DNA from: Acanthosoma haemorrhoidale
Taxonomy: Eukaryota > Arthropoda > Insecta > Hemiptera > Acanthosomatidae
Assembly: GCA_930367205.1 (NCBI GenBank)
Contig: OV884009.1
Coordinates: 116,511,454 to 116,575,453 of the forward strand
Direction: 5' to 3'
DNA length: 64,000 nucleotides
Shown here: piece by piece, positions 1 to 10,460 of the stretch
Layout: every line of letters starts with the position of its first letter
How positions within the stretch are numbered: the stretch's first letter is position 1
Program-made: the position numbers and the translations under genes
Notes under the pieces: model-generated
Told to the model about the DNA's origin: nothing
Databases searched by the model: none
Seen by the model: only the letters and a program-made list of their open reading frames with translations

Positions 1-263
1 CCTCCAAGTCCCTCCCTATTCCCGGAACTACCCTTTTCTTATACATATATGTCTTAGCTTTAGCCCTTTAGACTTTAGCCTTTAGACCTCACTTGTTCCT
101 AAACATCCCACCCAGTATGTAGTAACGTAGTAAATATTTGAATATACCAGTGTTTTGCTTGTACTTCATAATAAAGCTCTTCTTTCTTTTCTTTTAAAAG
201 ACTCTCCTCTACAAAGATTATTTATCTTTAGATCCAATGGGACCTCTACGTCAAATAACATGT
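1..263. other. Unassigned sequence left of the BEL gag
   Basis: No convincing coding frame is seen on either strand. It lies where a BEL/Pao element would carry its protease and reverse transcriptase downstream of gag, but nothing resembling those domains can be read. Either the element is internally deleted here or it is broken by a rearrangement to the left. Confidence 0.4.
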
Positions 264-2187
264 CTATAGCTTCAACGAGTGACTCTCAGAGACTGAAAGA
301 CAAGAGACAGAAAATACGTTTGAGGATCTGGTTTTCAAAAAATCCGTTTGAAATTCCTCATCCGGAAAATGGGCCTTAGCTGGAAGATAGATGACAGAAT
401 CTTGGACAGGGCTTTCAGAGACGGCATCAGAGGATAGCAAGACTAGAGAAGATTCTGGCTTAGTAGGCGCATGATCAGTGGGATGGCAATCAGATGAGAG
501 AGGAGAGTCTGAACAGAAGTCAGATGAAACAGAAGGGTCGGATGGATTTAAGGCGAGCAGACAATCAGGTGGGAACAGACGCTGAGGTGATCGAGGACGT
601 CCTAGTCAATCCGACCGACACCCAGAAGAGGGGGGTGATCGGCGAGGGCGCCTGCGTTGCTCCTTAGGTACATAAGAAGCATCAAATGCATCAGACGAGG
701 CAGGAGAGGTAGAACGCGCAGGGAACTGCCAATTCGTAGGCGATGAGACGCGTGAGGCCACAGACTGAACAGATGAAGTCGAACGTGAATGAGGTGGGGA
801 GGCGTCTCCTGAACGATGCTGGGGTACATCGTTTCTTGGATGCAGGATGGTGTGATGCCGCTGGTCACATGCATGGCAGGAATGCGAAGATTGGCATTGG
901 TCAGTAGAGTGATACTCTGACAGTCAATTTCGGCTGATGGAGATGCTTGCCACATATTTTAGGCGCTGCTGAGAATTCAAAGGAAGAGGGAGATCAACAG
1001 AGGGAGTGCTAGTCGTATGATTCGGTGCGTGGTCCCTAGAACACTGTTTACATCTCACACTAATGGCCAAAATTGGGGCACTGGCGAATGGAATGGTCCT
1101 TAGCGTCCCAATAGGCACAAGTAGCCCGGATCGAAGCAGATGAGCGAGATGGTGGCGCCGAGGTGTAGACAGAACGACGAACAGACGAATTGTTTTGTGT
1201 AGAGCGCATGGGTGACTTGGAACGCTGAGTGTGCTGTTTGAAGGCAGGTGATGACTGGTGAAACCAACTAGGCAACTTGAGTTTGGATGACGGAGGGCAA
1301 GGAGTGCTTTCCAGCTCTCGTAGTTGCTGATTAGCGAACTTCAACAAGGTGTCTACAGACGGAAATTCATCCATTGTCAACTGCTGTTCCTGCGTTGACG
1401 AGAATCCTTGTCAAGCCCTTGGACGCTCATCGAGAAAAACAAAAAAATCGGCTAAATCGTCAATGGGCAAGGATTTGAGCGCATGAATAGCATTTTGATG
1501 GGTGGTGATAAAGCCTTTTAGATGCTCAATAGAGGCGGTAGAAGATGCGGGATAGTGCGAAATTTGCATCAAATACATTTGAGCCAAACGACGATTATTT
1601 TGAAATCGTTGTCGCAGGGTTCGATAGGCAAGCGGATAATGAGCAGCGCTGTGATCGAAAATGGAGATGACAGCTGCCGCTTCATCGGAGACAGAAGATC
1701 GTAGAAAGTGGAATTTCTGAGCATCCGGCAAGGACGCGTTTTCGTGAACTAGTGATTCATATAAGGCGATAAATTCAGGCCAGCGTTCAATTTGACCGTT
1801 GAACGTTGGCAGCTGAATACGTGGGAGAGGGAGATCAACAGAGGGAGTGCTAGTCGTATGATTCGGTGCGTGGTCTCTAGACAACTGATTACATCTCATA
1901 CGAATGGCCAAGATCAATTCGAAATAGGAGGGATGTTCAGACGGATTGGCGGGTCGTTGACCGTACGGTAGCTGACTAACTGTCTGGACGTACCGGCTGT
2001 CCGCCTCAAGAAATTCAGGCTTAAGCTCTTTTAATTCATCGAGACAGGCCTCCGCCTGGGGATAATCCGTCGACTGAAGTTCCTTAACTGTGTCATGGAT
2101 TTTCCTGACTGCGGCGAGCAGCAGGTCACGCTGTGTTTTGAGGGCATTTAAGTTCGCCTGTAATTTCTCGGCGGCTGTTTGGACCAT
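264..2187 (-). pseudogene. gag: BEL/Pao gag, broken
   Basis: The product would be the capsid/nucleocapsid protein of a BEL/Pao element. Starting at the ATG at 2187 there is a coiled-coil-like N-terminus, then the DUF1759-type core (IQLPTFNG, then a WPEF motif) around residues 125-250. The frame meets a TGA at 1411-1413 and resumes unchanged to a knuckle at about 1065-1125, where the second Cys is Trp (CAYWDAKDHSIRQC). An 86-bp insertion at 985-1070 shifts the frame. After it come RLKYVAS, a TGA at 924-926, the second knuckle CHACDQRHHTILH near 840-890, then a Ser/Pro/Arg-rich tail with a TGA at 606-608 and a final TAG at 264-266. The tail reads open for about 110 codons past the 606 stop, so most damage is point-like. 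Family assignment rests on motif recognition. Confidence 0.78.
985..1070. repeat. 86-bp duplicated segment inside gag (source copy at 1826-1911)
   Basis: The 86 bases at 985-1070 repeat 1826-1911 with about six mismatches, at a constant offset of 841 bp. The copy at 1826 is in its natural place just before the gag core. The copy at 985 sits between the two zinc knuckles, where it is not expected, and shifts the frame because 86 is not a multiple of three. Confidence 0.85.
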
Positions 2188-2549
2188 GATGAAATATTAA
2201 TGATTGTCAGAAGATAAAAGGACACGAGGGAAAAGAAACAAAAAATAGAGGGTAGAAAAAATAAATGAAGGTAACCAATTAAAATTAAATTCAAGGAAAA
2301 TTGAAATTAAAATTAAAATTAAAGAAGGCGAAGAAAGAAATTAACATGGAAATTGAAATTTCAAAACAAAATAAAATGAAATCGAATTGACGTTAAAATT
2401 CGGATTCGACATCAAAATTTAAATTTAAATTGCAGTTCAAAATTGAATTCAAGATTATAATAAGAGGGAATAAGGCGATAAGATGAACTGCTAGTGTATA
2501 AGGAGATAATCCGGTTATAACAGAAGGTATCTAAAGGTCTAAAGTTCGT

Positions 2550-2567
2550 TTCCCGGGGTTGGCACCA
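2550..2567 (-). other. Candidate primer-binding site (BEL element)
   Basis: The minus strand reads TGGTGCCAACCCCGGGAA, four bases after the LTR end. It starts with the TGG expected opposite a tRNA 3' CCA. The first seven bases agree with the tRNA-Phe-type site of the Gypsy elements at 18.8 and 20.06 kb, but the rest differs, so the primer tRNA is not settled. Confidence 0.5.
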
Positions 2568-2571
2568 AAAA

Positions 2572-2996
2572 TGTAAACCCGACTCTCGGAAAATTACGGA
2601 AGATGAACGTTCCGAGAGCTCGTGGTTTACACCCACAGGGAAATTAATCAAACAAAATTTCGAGTTACTAAAAGACCACTTACCAATTTCGGAGTCGTTC
2701 CTGCCACAAGGTGACCATTCGAAGCTGGGTCGCAAGCGATGTTTTTTCGACGAAGGGATTCTAGGATGTTGGGAATAATTAGAGGATAACTGAGGATACG
2801 TCGAACAACACCGCTGGACGATGACTCCAGATGGAAACAGAAGATTACACCACAGATGAAGAACTGACTTGGTCATAGTCTGACGGAGAAGTGAGAGCGA
2901 GTCGTAAGAGGGAGGGGAGAGGCCTCCTAGATAAGACCTTCGGTCGATCGGACGGTCGAAAACTATCGATTATATTTCACCAGGGCCACCGTAACA
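2572..2996 (-). repeat. LTR of the BEL/Pao element
   Basis: On the minus strand the segment begins TGTTACGG and ends GGGTTTACA, giving TG...CA termini, and it is followed four bases later by a sequence of primer-site type. The 425-bp length fits a BEL/Pao LTR. The boundaries are inferred from the termini and the primer site alone, because no second copy lies in the window for alignment. Confidence 0.6.
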
Positions 2997-4125
2997 GCCG
3001 ACATCGATCTTGACACAACCCATGACGCCACAAAGTATCACGCCAGCTACGCACGCCCGAACAACATTTATATTAATTATATTATTATTGGTATTACTTT
3101 TTTTCAAAATATACACTTCTTGTGTGTTTTCCACATAAGTATCGTAAGATTCTTTTACCGAGTTTGATCTATGCTGAATTTTAAATGATAATGTTTTCAA
3201 CGCGTATTTACAAAGCTGTGCATTCGCTGGGAAAATAAAGGGTGTCTAACGCGTGTTATTGGATATCATTGGAATCTTGTTCAATCATCAAGTTGCACAA
3301 ATAATTAAGAATACACCAACCAACAACTGTGTTGTATGCGAAACTCGCCCCATTCAAATGAATGATTAGTCCTGACTTAATTCTGCACCATCTAACTTCT
3401 TCTAATTGGGAATATCGCCACTTCGTGCACTTATTAATTTGATGGAGTATGTACTACATTTAGGGTGTATTCGTCACTTCTAAATTTAGAGATCTAATGA
3501 GTCTACTGAATCGAACAAAGTGAAAACAAAACTCGAATTACTAAAGAATTCATTGAGAAAATGGAGTTCAAAGTAATTACCGTCAAGCAGAAATGGGGTA
3601 CTCTTCAGGAATCCTTCATTCACTGATCAAATCACTGGTGAAGATGGAACAATGGTTCAGCGACTGGCAGTAATACTGGAGAACATTACGCGCAGAGCTA
3701 ACATTGACACGTAAATATTTGGAGTTTACGCCCCTGACACAGGAAAACTGTTTCATTGTACACTTAGTATAATATGCCATAGACAGTGCACAAAGTTTTG
3801 ATGCACGGTGTAGAAATTTCAGAATGTGGCTCAATACAATTTGGTCTCTTTACCGAGGATACTCAAGAATCTCGAAATAAAAAGTACTAACGATGGCTTA
3901 TTCAAGAAAAACTTCCCGGATCGCTTCGAATGAAGATGTTTTCAATAAACTCTTTGTTATTACTTATCTGCGGCCGGATCTTCCAAAGAATAAACTTCCC
4001 CTCAGTCAGGAAGCTATTAATTTACTAGTTTAATCGTGTGTATTTAACTTAGGCGTTAAATTAATATTTAAAAATTAATATATATTTGATTTATAACTCC
4101 GTTTATTATTTATAGTTTACAGTTA
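2997..4125. other. Unassigned AT-rich sequence
   Basis: No recognised gene or repeat. The only small frame of note is a 46-codon ORF at 3893-4033 (plus, ATG to TAA) beginning MAYSRKTSRIASNEDVF. It has no motif I recognise and may be chance or an exon scrap. Confidence 0.4.
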
Positions 4126-4424
4126 AAGTTCTTTATTGTGCTAAAATTACAATCTGCCTTGCTAGGCAATAAGTAATTAAGATATACTATCATTCATACC
4201 ATATTTACATTTCATCATTCACTCGCTCATTCATGCAATATTTACAGACAGCCCAGAGGCCTCCCAAGTCCACATGCGAAGTATAAAGCGGAGTCTTGGG
4301 AAGTCCCCCACGCTCCTCCGTCAGCCGCTTCACCGGATACTAGCCAGTGGAGACTGACCAAGAGCGCGAGAGCCACAGACGCTCAGGACATGATTGGAGA
4401 AACTGGCCATTGCCAGGACTCTGT

Positions 4425-5163
4425 AAGTAGCTGGCGAAAGTGGTCCCAGTCAACTGGGCCCCTAATAAATGAAAGAGGAGACAGTTTGTGAATTGGTCTT
4501 TGGGAAATGGTTAATAATAAAGGACTATGATCAGAGAAGAGGTCATCGAGGCGTGTGTGTGAATAGTTTCGTGTTCCTAAACTATTGTAGAAAAAGAAGT
4601 CAAGGAGATCAGAATTTCGGTTGGGATCAGATGGCCAATTAGTGGCTGTGTCAGGAGATAGTGGAGCAATGTTTCCGTGTGAGTGCAGAAAGAAAAGCAC
4701 GTCCTCGTGTATTTCTTGACCCCCAGTGTTGGTGCTTCGCATTAAAGTCCCCACCCACAAGGAAACGATGTCCGATGGAGTCTAGAAAGGAGATGAATTG
4801 GGAGTCGGAAATAGATTTATTGGGAGGGCAGTACACTGATGCTAGAGTAAGGGGAAAAGTGAAGGTGGTGATTGACACTGCATTGGATTGAAGGAAATCA
4901 TGTGCTACCAAAGGAACTATGTGGTGGGATATGGATTTATGGACAATGACAGCGGTACTTGCATGAGCTCTTCCATCAGGGTGATCAGTTCGATAAGTCT
5001 GGTACTGTCGAACGGTAAATGGTCGTTTACTCGTAAGTCTTGTTTCAGTAATAAGATCTACATCGATGTTTTTGTCATGGAGTAGTGCTGTCAGTTCGTT
5101 ATTGTGGGTGCGAACACCTTTCGCATTCCAAAGGAGAATGGATAAGTAGTCAGAAGGATCCAC
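4425..5163 (-). pseudogene. LINE ORF2 N-terminal endonuclease, truncated, copy 1
   Basis: ORF2 of a Jockey-like LINE. The segment encodes an exonuclease-endonuclease-phosphatase domain, which in this family nicks the target DNA. Visible motifs are LLWNAKGVR, LITETRL, VYCPPN and GGDFNAKHQHWGS. The frame begins directly after the ORF1 stop, in the same frame, with GTG GAT and no ATG. Near 4650-4760 the reading continues in a second frame (LDFFFYNSLGTRNYSH, SDHSPLLLTIS), and the coding match stops at 4425-4440 (GPVDWDHF), where the 1.9-kb deletion joins it to 3' sequence. Reverse transcriptase is absent. Confidence 0.82.
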
Positions 5164-6463
5164 TTATGGATTTTGTTTTACCGCGATAAGGTAGGAGACA
5201 AGATTTGTTAGAAGGGAAATGAGAGGGGTAATTAGAGTTCCTAATTCTGTAAGGAATGATGTTAATAGGCTAGTGAGATCTGAAGAGCTTGGAGGTGGAG
5301 GAATATGCGAGATGTGTGGTTGAGGATGGGATTGGGTTTGCAGGTTGACGGGATGAACGGAATGCTGGGGAAGAGAAACTTGCGGACAGGGAGTGGGCGG
5401 TGCCTGTGACTGCTCTCTGTTGCGTACGGCATCGGCGAAAGAGACAGTAGGCCTCAAGTTTCTGGCTGGACCGCTTCTTGTTACTAGTTTTTCCTCTTCT
5501 GGCTGAAGTCGTTGTTCTGTCCTGGACTTCAGCGTTTTGTAGGCCTCGCAGCCCTTGTAGTTGGCTGGATGTCCTTGCTGGTTTCACGCATGAAGCAGGT
5601 GATTTTAGGGGCTTATTGCACAATTCGCTTTTGTGCTGCCCACTGCACTTTACGCACCTGGGAGGGTGGTAGCAGTATGATTTTGTGTGCCCATAAGCCT
5701 GGCAATTATGGCATTGAACTATATCGCGTTTCGGGTAAGGCTTTTCGACCTGTACTCTTGTGTAATACAAGTGGGTAACCTCGTAGATTTTTTCCACTCC
5801 AGGTGTTCGCTCTAGATCCACAAAGAATAAGGGCAGTGGTGTCTTGGTGCTTGGATTATTTTCGTGTCTTTCCTCACGGAGCACATTCGTGATTTGGCGA
5901 ACCTTGTATCCTAAGCTTTAGAGCTCCTTTTCTATCTCGTCCACTGGTGTAGTGGGATGCAGGTTTCTAATCACTACCCGCAGCGATCTTTCTTGTTTTA
6001 GTTGGTATGTATGAAAGGCGGCTTTAGTTTCTTCTAAGTATTTAACAATCGCTCGATAAAAATCGGGAGTGTCTGGGGAAATTTTCATATCCCGAGAGCG
6101 ATTGGGGCACGTATATTTTCTGGTACCTACAATTTTGCTCATTTGTGAGCATAGTAATTTAAAATTGCTAATGTTGCGTACAAAAAGAGCAGGCGGCTTG
6201 GGCTGTGTTGGAGTTTTGTTGACTTCCATTTCTTCTGCTGGGATGTTTTTCAAAGCCTCAAATGTGTTTGGCGTGAAGAAAGGCGACTCTATGGCGGTTT
6301 CTTGATTTGATGTGCTGGCCTGTGGAGATATCTCCTCCATGGAACTAGCTGCAGAGGAGGTCATTTGTACGTTCCTATTCGACCTTCTTGGTTTTCGCTT
6401 TACAGGCGACGGTGTTGGAGTTGGACCTAGTGACCTAGATCTTTTTTTCTTATTTTGAAACAT
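5164..6463 (-). pseudogene. LINE ORF1 (PRE_C2HC and zinc-knuckle nucleic-acid-binding protein), copy 1
   Basis: The gag-like, RNA-binding protein of a Jockey/X-type LINE. From the Met at 6463 (MFQNKKKRSRS) there is a basic, Ser/Pro-rich N-terminus, then a region of PRE_C2HC type, then the knuckles CHNCQAYGHTKSYC and CVKCSGQHKSELC near 5640-5720. A third knuckle, intact in copy 2 (CVLCQQGHPANYKGC), is destroyed here by a small deletion near 5595 that shifts the frame. A TAA at 5918-5920 interrupts the same frame earlier; copy 2 has no stop at that point. The Pro-rich C-terminal part (5457 to 5164) ends AVKQNP. I prefer the Met at 6463 over one further upstream because the upstream codons lie in the tRNA-like leader. 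Confidence 0.8.
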
Positions 6464-6536
6464 TAGTTGTTGATAAAATCTCATCAACAACGGTTTTTTC
6501 GTTAGTACGTAGTAAAAGAAGTACGTAGCGGCGGTG

Positions 6537-6605
6537 GGATTTAAGCTCACAACTCCCAGTGGCGAGTCACGGGTCTTGGCTCTGAGCCACCAGACCGATT
6601 GGCTC
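6537..6605 (-). promoter_or_regulatory. tRNA-like stretch (A-box/B-box type) upstream of LINE ORF1
   Basis: The minus strand contains GGTGGCTCAGAGCC, resembling a Pol III A box, and about 40 bases later GAGCTTAAATCCC, resembling a B box. It lies about 75-140 bp upstream of the ORF1 start. It could be part of the LINE leader or a SINE head into which the LINE was inserted. No cloverleaf fold is evident, so it is not called a tRNA gene. Confidence 0.35.
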
Positions 6606-6700
6606 AGAGAACTATCGTTAGTGAACGATCGGTGAACGTCTGGCAGGGCGTTCCAATATGGCCGACTACTCAGACCGATATCACTTATTACACTTCCCCA

Positions 6701-9309
6701 AATATAATAAGCAATTTACTCACGTCTTGAGGGCTCCCTCGTGGCCAGCTCCCTCAAGTTGCCTGCTGGAACAATTTTTTAACTGAACTATGGCCTATAG
6801 ACGGTAGTATATAGTGTTTGAATGACGAGCGAAGTACAGAGATGTTCTAAAAGGTAGTGCATGCGCAAAAACTCCCGTTTATTATTGAATATAATTATCC
6901 CTTTCATTGCCAATAAAGCACCTAGCACGTCAGATAAAATTTATTTTATAACCCTTGGTTGGGAAAATAGTCTCAATCAATTTACAAAAAATAGAACCAT
7001 GTCTAACCCCCTGGGGAGGAAGGGACCCGGTTTCATACTCTTTAACAGAACTACGGCAATACTCATTTATTATTTTAGAAATACAAGGGACAGGCCGAGA
7101 TACATATCAGATAGACAATAAAGAGATAAATTATAAAATTATTTGACTTCACCACTAGAACTATGGACAGACCACTAGACAGAGTGGAGGCTCTCCTCCA
7201 CAGGTAACCACTAACATGGTGCGGGAAGCCAAACTTCCTCCCTCCTGGTTACAATTTTTAATTTAATTTAATTTTCGATAAGTTTTAATAAAAGACGTTA
7301 CGTGAGAAATAAGTTAAATTTACCTGCCGTTATGGAACCCTTTGTAAGCTAAAGCTCAAATTTCTAGATGTAAGCAAAAATTTTATATGAGGGAAAGATC
7401 TCAGGTTGATATAACCAATGTAATATAAAAAACATGGTTAAATAGTCCAGCAGTAGACATTTAACGAATTTAATTAATTATTTCTTATAAAGTATAATAT
7501 AATGTTATAAAGTTAACTATTATACATTTTTTAATTGTTTTGATTATATTATTTCGTTAATTATTTGACCTTCAGACCATTTTGGGACTAGTCTCATTCA
7601 ATTCAGCGTAGGATAAAACCTTAAAAATGACCCCACATGACTACTCAGGTTAAAGTTATAATTTCGGTAATTATTTGACTTTTATGACCTTAAGTGGTGG
7701 TCAACCCGTCTTTGAACTGGACTTATTCGATTCAGTGCTTAAAATTCAATGGGTCTTATTAGCAAATGTCTTTGTTATATAACGTATATGGTTTTATAGA
7801 TGCTTTTTCCGGATATCAACTGTTTTACCCAACCGTGTTTCCCTGTGCGTTTCTCAAAAATCTAATCAAATGAATGTGCAAAAACCAATCGATATTATTG
7901 ATCAAAAATACTATGTTTTATCAGGTCACCAAACATTTCTTTTTAAAAAAATATATTGAGTGAATGATTTCTACGGCTGCTATTAAAACAGAAAGTTGTA
8001 ATTAAAAATTACATTGGTATAATGTAAAGAAAAAAGCTTTGGAAAGTAGATAGCATAAGTATAAGAACTATACCTGATAAATATATAACAAACAATTCAT
8101 AGATATTACTTAACAATAAATCGCATTTCAATGTTTCCTATTAGTTCAGTATTAAAAAAAATGATCTTTACCTCTAAATGAACAATATAATTAGTATATA
8201 ACCCACTTAGATGATGATATGCATATGCACAACAAAATGCTAGTTTATTATATCATGGCCCTTTATTCGGTCTATTTCCAGGAACCATAAAATAATATTT
8301 CTTATTTTAAAACCTTTGAATATTTTCATGCCTTAAAAATTAAACAAGCGGAAATATTTTCATGAAAAGCTAAAAGGATTTTTTTTTTATTATAATCACC
8401 TGGAATTAAGCAACCAGGGCTGCCTTTGAAGAGGTCTAAGAAAGGTCTACACAAGGTTTTATCTTTTCTATTTTTATACGACCGGGTAGGGAGAGCTAAC
8501 ACTCTTCAAAATGAATATTTAATTTTCAAATTAGCACTATTTTTTTTATATAAATAATCGAGAATTTTATCTGAAAAGTTAACGATGTATTGAGAAATCC
8601 GGCAATGGAAACAAAATGTTGGTCAGATAACCGATCCACGGGTTTTTTACTTGAAGTCAATCTTAACCTGCTATATGTTTTATACTTCCTCTGCTTGATT
8701 CATACCTTTGTTGTTCATATTAGGAGACTGACGGCTATGGAATACCCCCTAGGTTATAAAAAAAATCTTCATTGAAGTACACTTCAATTTTAATTTAGGA
8801 AACATGTAAATGAAAAACCAAACCACAAAATCAAAGTTAGAATACATTATAGCTCTTAAGTTTAGGTAATTTATCTATGTTAAGAATATTTCTAAGTATC
8901 TATTTTATAAATTGTGTGATTATTGCTTTTAAAATATCTATAATTTAATCAGCCACATCCACTACTAATGTCCTGAGCATCTAAGGCTTTCTTTTCTTAC
9001 TATAGTCTTACCACACTGAATTGTCATGAAAAAACTATTTGTCATTCTTTACCACAAATACATTTTGTTTGTTAAACCTGGTCATTCATTGGACATCATT
9101 GGATTCTATTGTAAAAACATTTTGGAATCGGGGGTTTTGAATTCGCCTTATTTAAAGTAAATAGCTTTTGAAATATTAAATAAAAAGAAATATTGAACTT
9201 ACCTAACCGATGTTAAGGGAAGATAAAAATTCACTTACCTGAAAAACAAAACAAAATGTGTTAGTAATTAATGTAATATCCAAAGTTTAATGAATTAATT
9301 TAAGACGTT
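6701..9309. other. AT-rich sequence without recognisable genes
   Basis: Short ORFs here are low-complexity and match no family I know. No LTR, terminal inverted repeat or RNA gene was found by eye. Confidence 0.4.
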
Positions 9310-9403
9310 GTAAATATGGTATGAATAAGAACATTTATCTCAATTACGTATTGCCTAATAAGGCAGATTGTAATTTTAGCACACTAAAGAATATTATATA
9401 TAT
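9310..9403 (+). mobile_element. LINE 3'-end scrap (same family)
   Basis: About 94 bp matching the family's last bases (AATATGGTATGAATAAGA, then GGCAGATTGTAAT, then a CACAATAAAG-like end), followed by a TA-rich tail. It is severely 5'-truncated, as is usual for LINE insertions. Confidence 0.8.
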
Positions 9404-10289
9404 AATTAATTTAAGCATTTTTTTTGTCGAGAATGCTTAAATTCACGAAATAAAACATATTCTGTCTCTCCACAGGTTTATTAATTTTACTCGAACGTTT
9501 TCGACGAATTATGCCTCAGCGATTTGAGCTCATGAAAATTTACCCGCTAAAAACTTTTGGGTAATATCAAAATCTGGAGAGGGACGGAAGACGATATTTA
9601 ATTAACCGCACCGTGAAAGAGTGCTATACTAATTCATTAATGTTTGCGTAGGAGAAACCTTTTAACTAGTCACTTCTTGAAATAGTCTTATCTTGAATGC
9701 CTAGTTTATAAGACACATTGAAAAGATAACAGGCCTGAGAGCATAAGCATAACGTACAATGCAGTAATTGCTATAGGCAAATTCCAGTCATTATGATACT
9801 GTACTCTAAGTTGTTTAGTAAAAAAAAAGCTGATTTTAATTGTTGGCTTGTCATTTAGAATGTAAGGTGTCTAATCGATTTCACAGTGGCAGTGTTAATT
9901 TTCTGTTTTTATCAGTTACAGCAAAACAAGAAAGAAATAACCTTTTTATGATCCAACGTTTTTCTACGTTCCATCCACCAGGTAATCGTAGGATGATTAT
10001 AGCATGTCGCGATGTATATCATATGTTATTACAGGATATTATTGTAACCAGCCAGTGGGCTAGTTAGCTACGACCACCAGAGGGTACTTCATTCAGAGCT
10101 CGGAAGTCAGTAACGTTCCATGTAAGTAACAGTTGCAACGTTGTAGTATCGGCAATTTGTGCACAATTTATCAACAACTGAAATTTGTTTACATAAATGA
10201 GCAACAATGAACTAAATTGTTTCATTACGATATACTAATACAATTGAACAGCAAAGCAACAATATGCAGGAATGTGCCATTTTCTTAAT
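9404..10289. other. AT-rich unassigned sequence
   Basis: No gene or repeat recognised. Confidence 0.35.
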
Positions 10290-10460
10290 ACTTATTAGGC
10301 AAAAGAAAAAATATACTGGGAAAAACGGGACTCGAGCCGGAGACAACCCCATTTCCAGTCCGGTACTGTACAAACTGAGCTGATCCAGCAAGAGCGAACA
10401 TCATTATCTTTGGGCAAGCTCGCTGATTAGCCAACGATAGGGCATGGAAAACTAACAGTG
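10290..10460 (-). mobile_element. tRNA-derived SINE-like element
   Basis: The minus strand reads TCAGCTCAGTTTGTACAG (A-box-like, 10383 to 10366) and about 30 bases on GGCTCGAGTCCCG (B-box-like, 10338 to 10326), the spacing of a tRNA internal promoter. Acceptor and T stems do not pair well, so a functional tRNA is unlikely and a SINE head is the best reading. Element ends are not defined. Confidence 0.45.

Larger units (their letters stand above)
264..2996 (-). mobile_element. BEL/Pao LTR retrotransposon, 5' part (LTR, primer site, gag)
   Basis: Read on the minus strand the order is 5' LTR (2996 to 2572), a possible primer-binding site, about 360 bp of AT-rich leader, and a gag reading frame that decays leftwards to a stop at 264-266. 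The gag has the conserved block of BEL/Pao capsids and two Cys/His knuckles of the BEL type. No protease, reverse transcriptase or second LTR is visible, so this is a truncated or internally deleted copy. No target duplication can be checked because the other end is not seen. Confidence 0.8.
4126..6700 (-). mobile_element. Jockey/X-type LINE, copy 1, internally deleted
   Basis: On the minus strand the order is a leader with a tRNA-like stretch, ORF1 with zinc knuckles, the start of ORF2 with its endonuclease, then a direct jump near 4420 to the family's 3' terminal sequence ending CACAATAAAG. Compared with copy 2 (34955-39200), about 1.9 kb holding the reverse transcriptase and C-terminal region of ORF2 is missing. 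The 3' end (4126) is set by alignment to the other copies; the 5' end near 6700 is uncertain. The copy could not move itself but keeps both ends and an RNA-binding ORF1. Confidence 0.85.

Noticed and set aside
10318..10395. Possible tRNA gene
   Set aside because: A-box and B-box-like motifs are present but acceptor, anticodon and T stems do not pair; called SINE-like instead.
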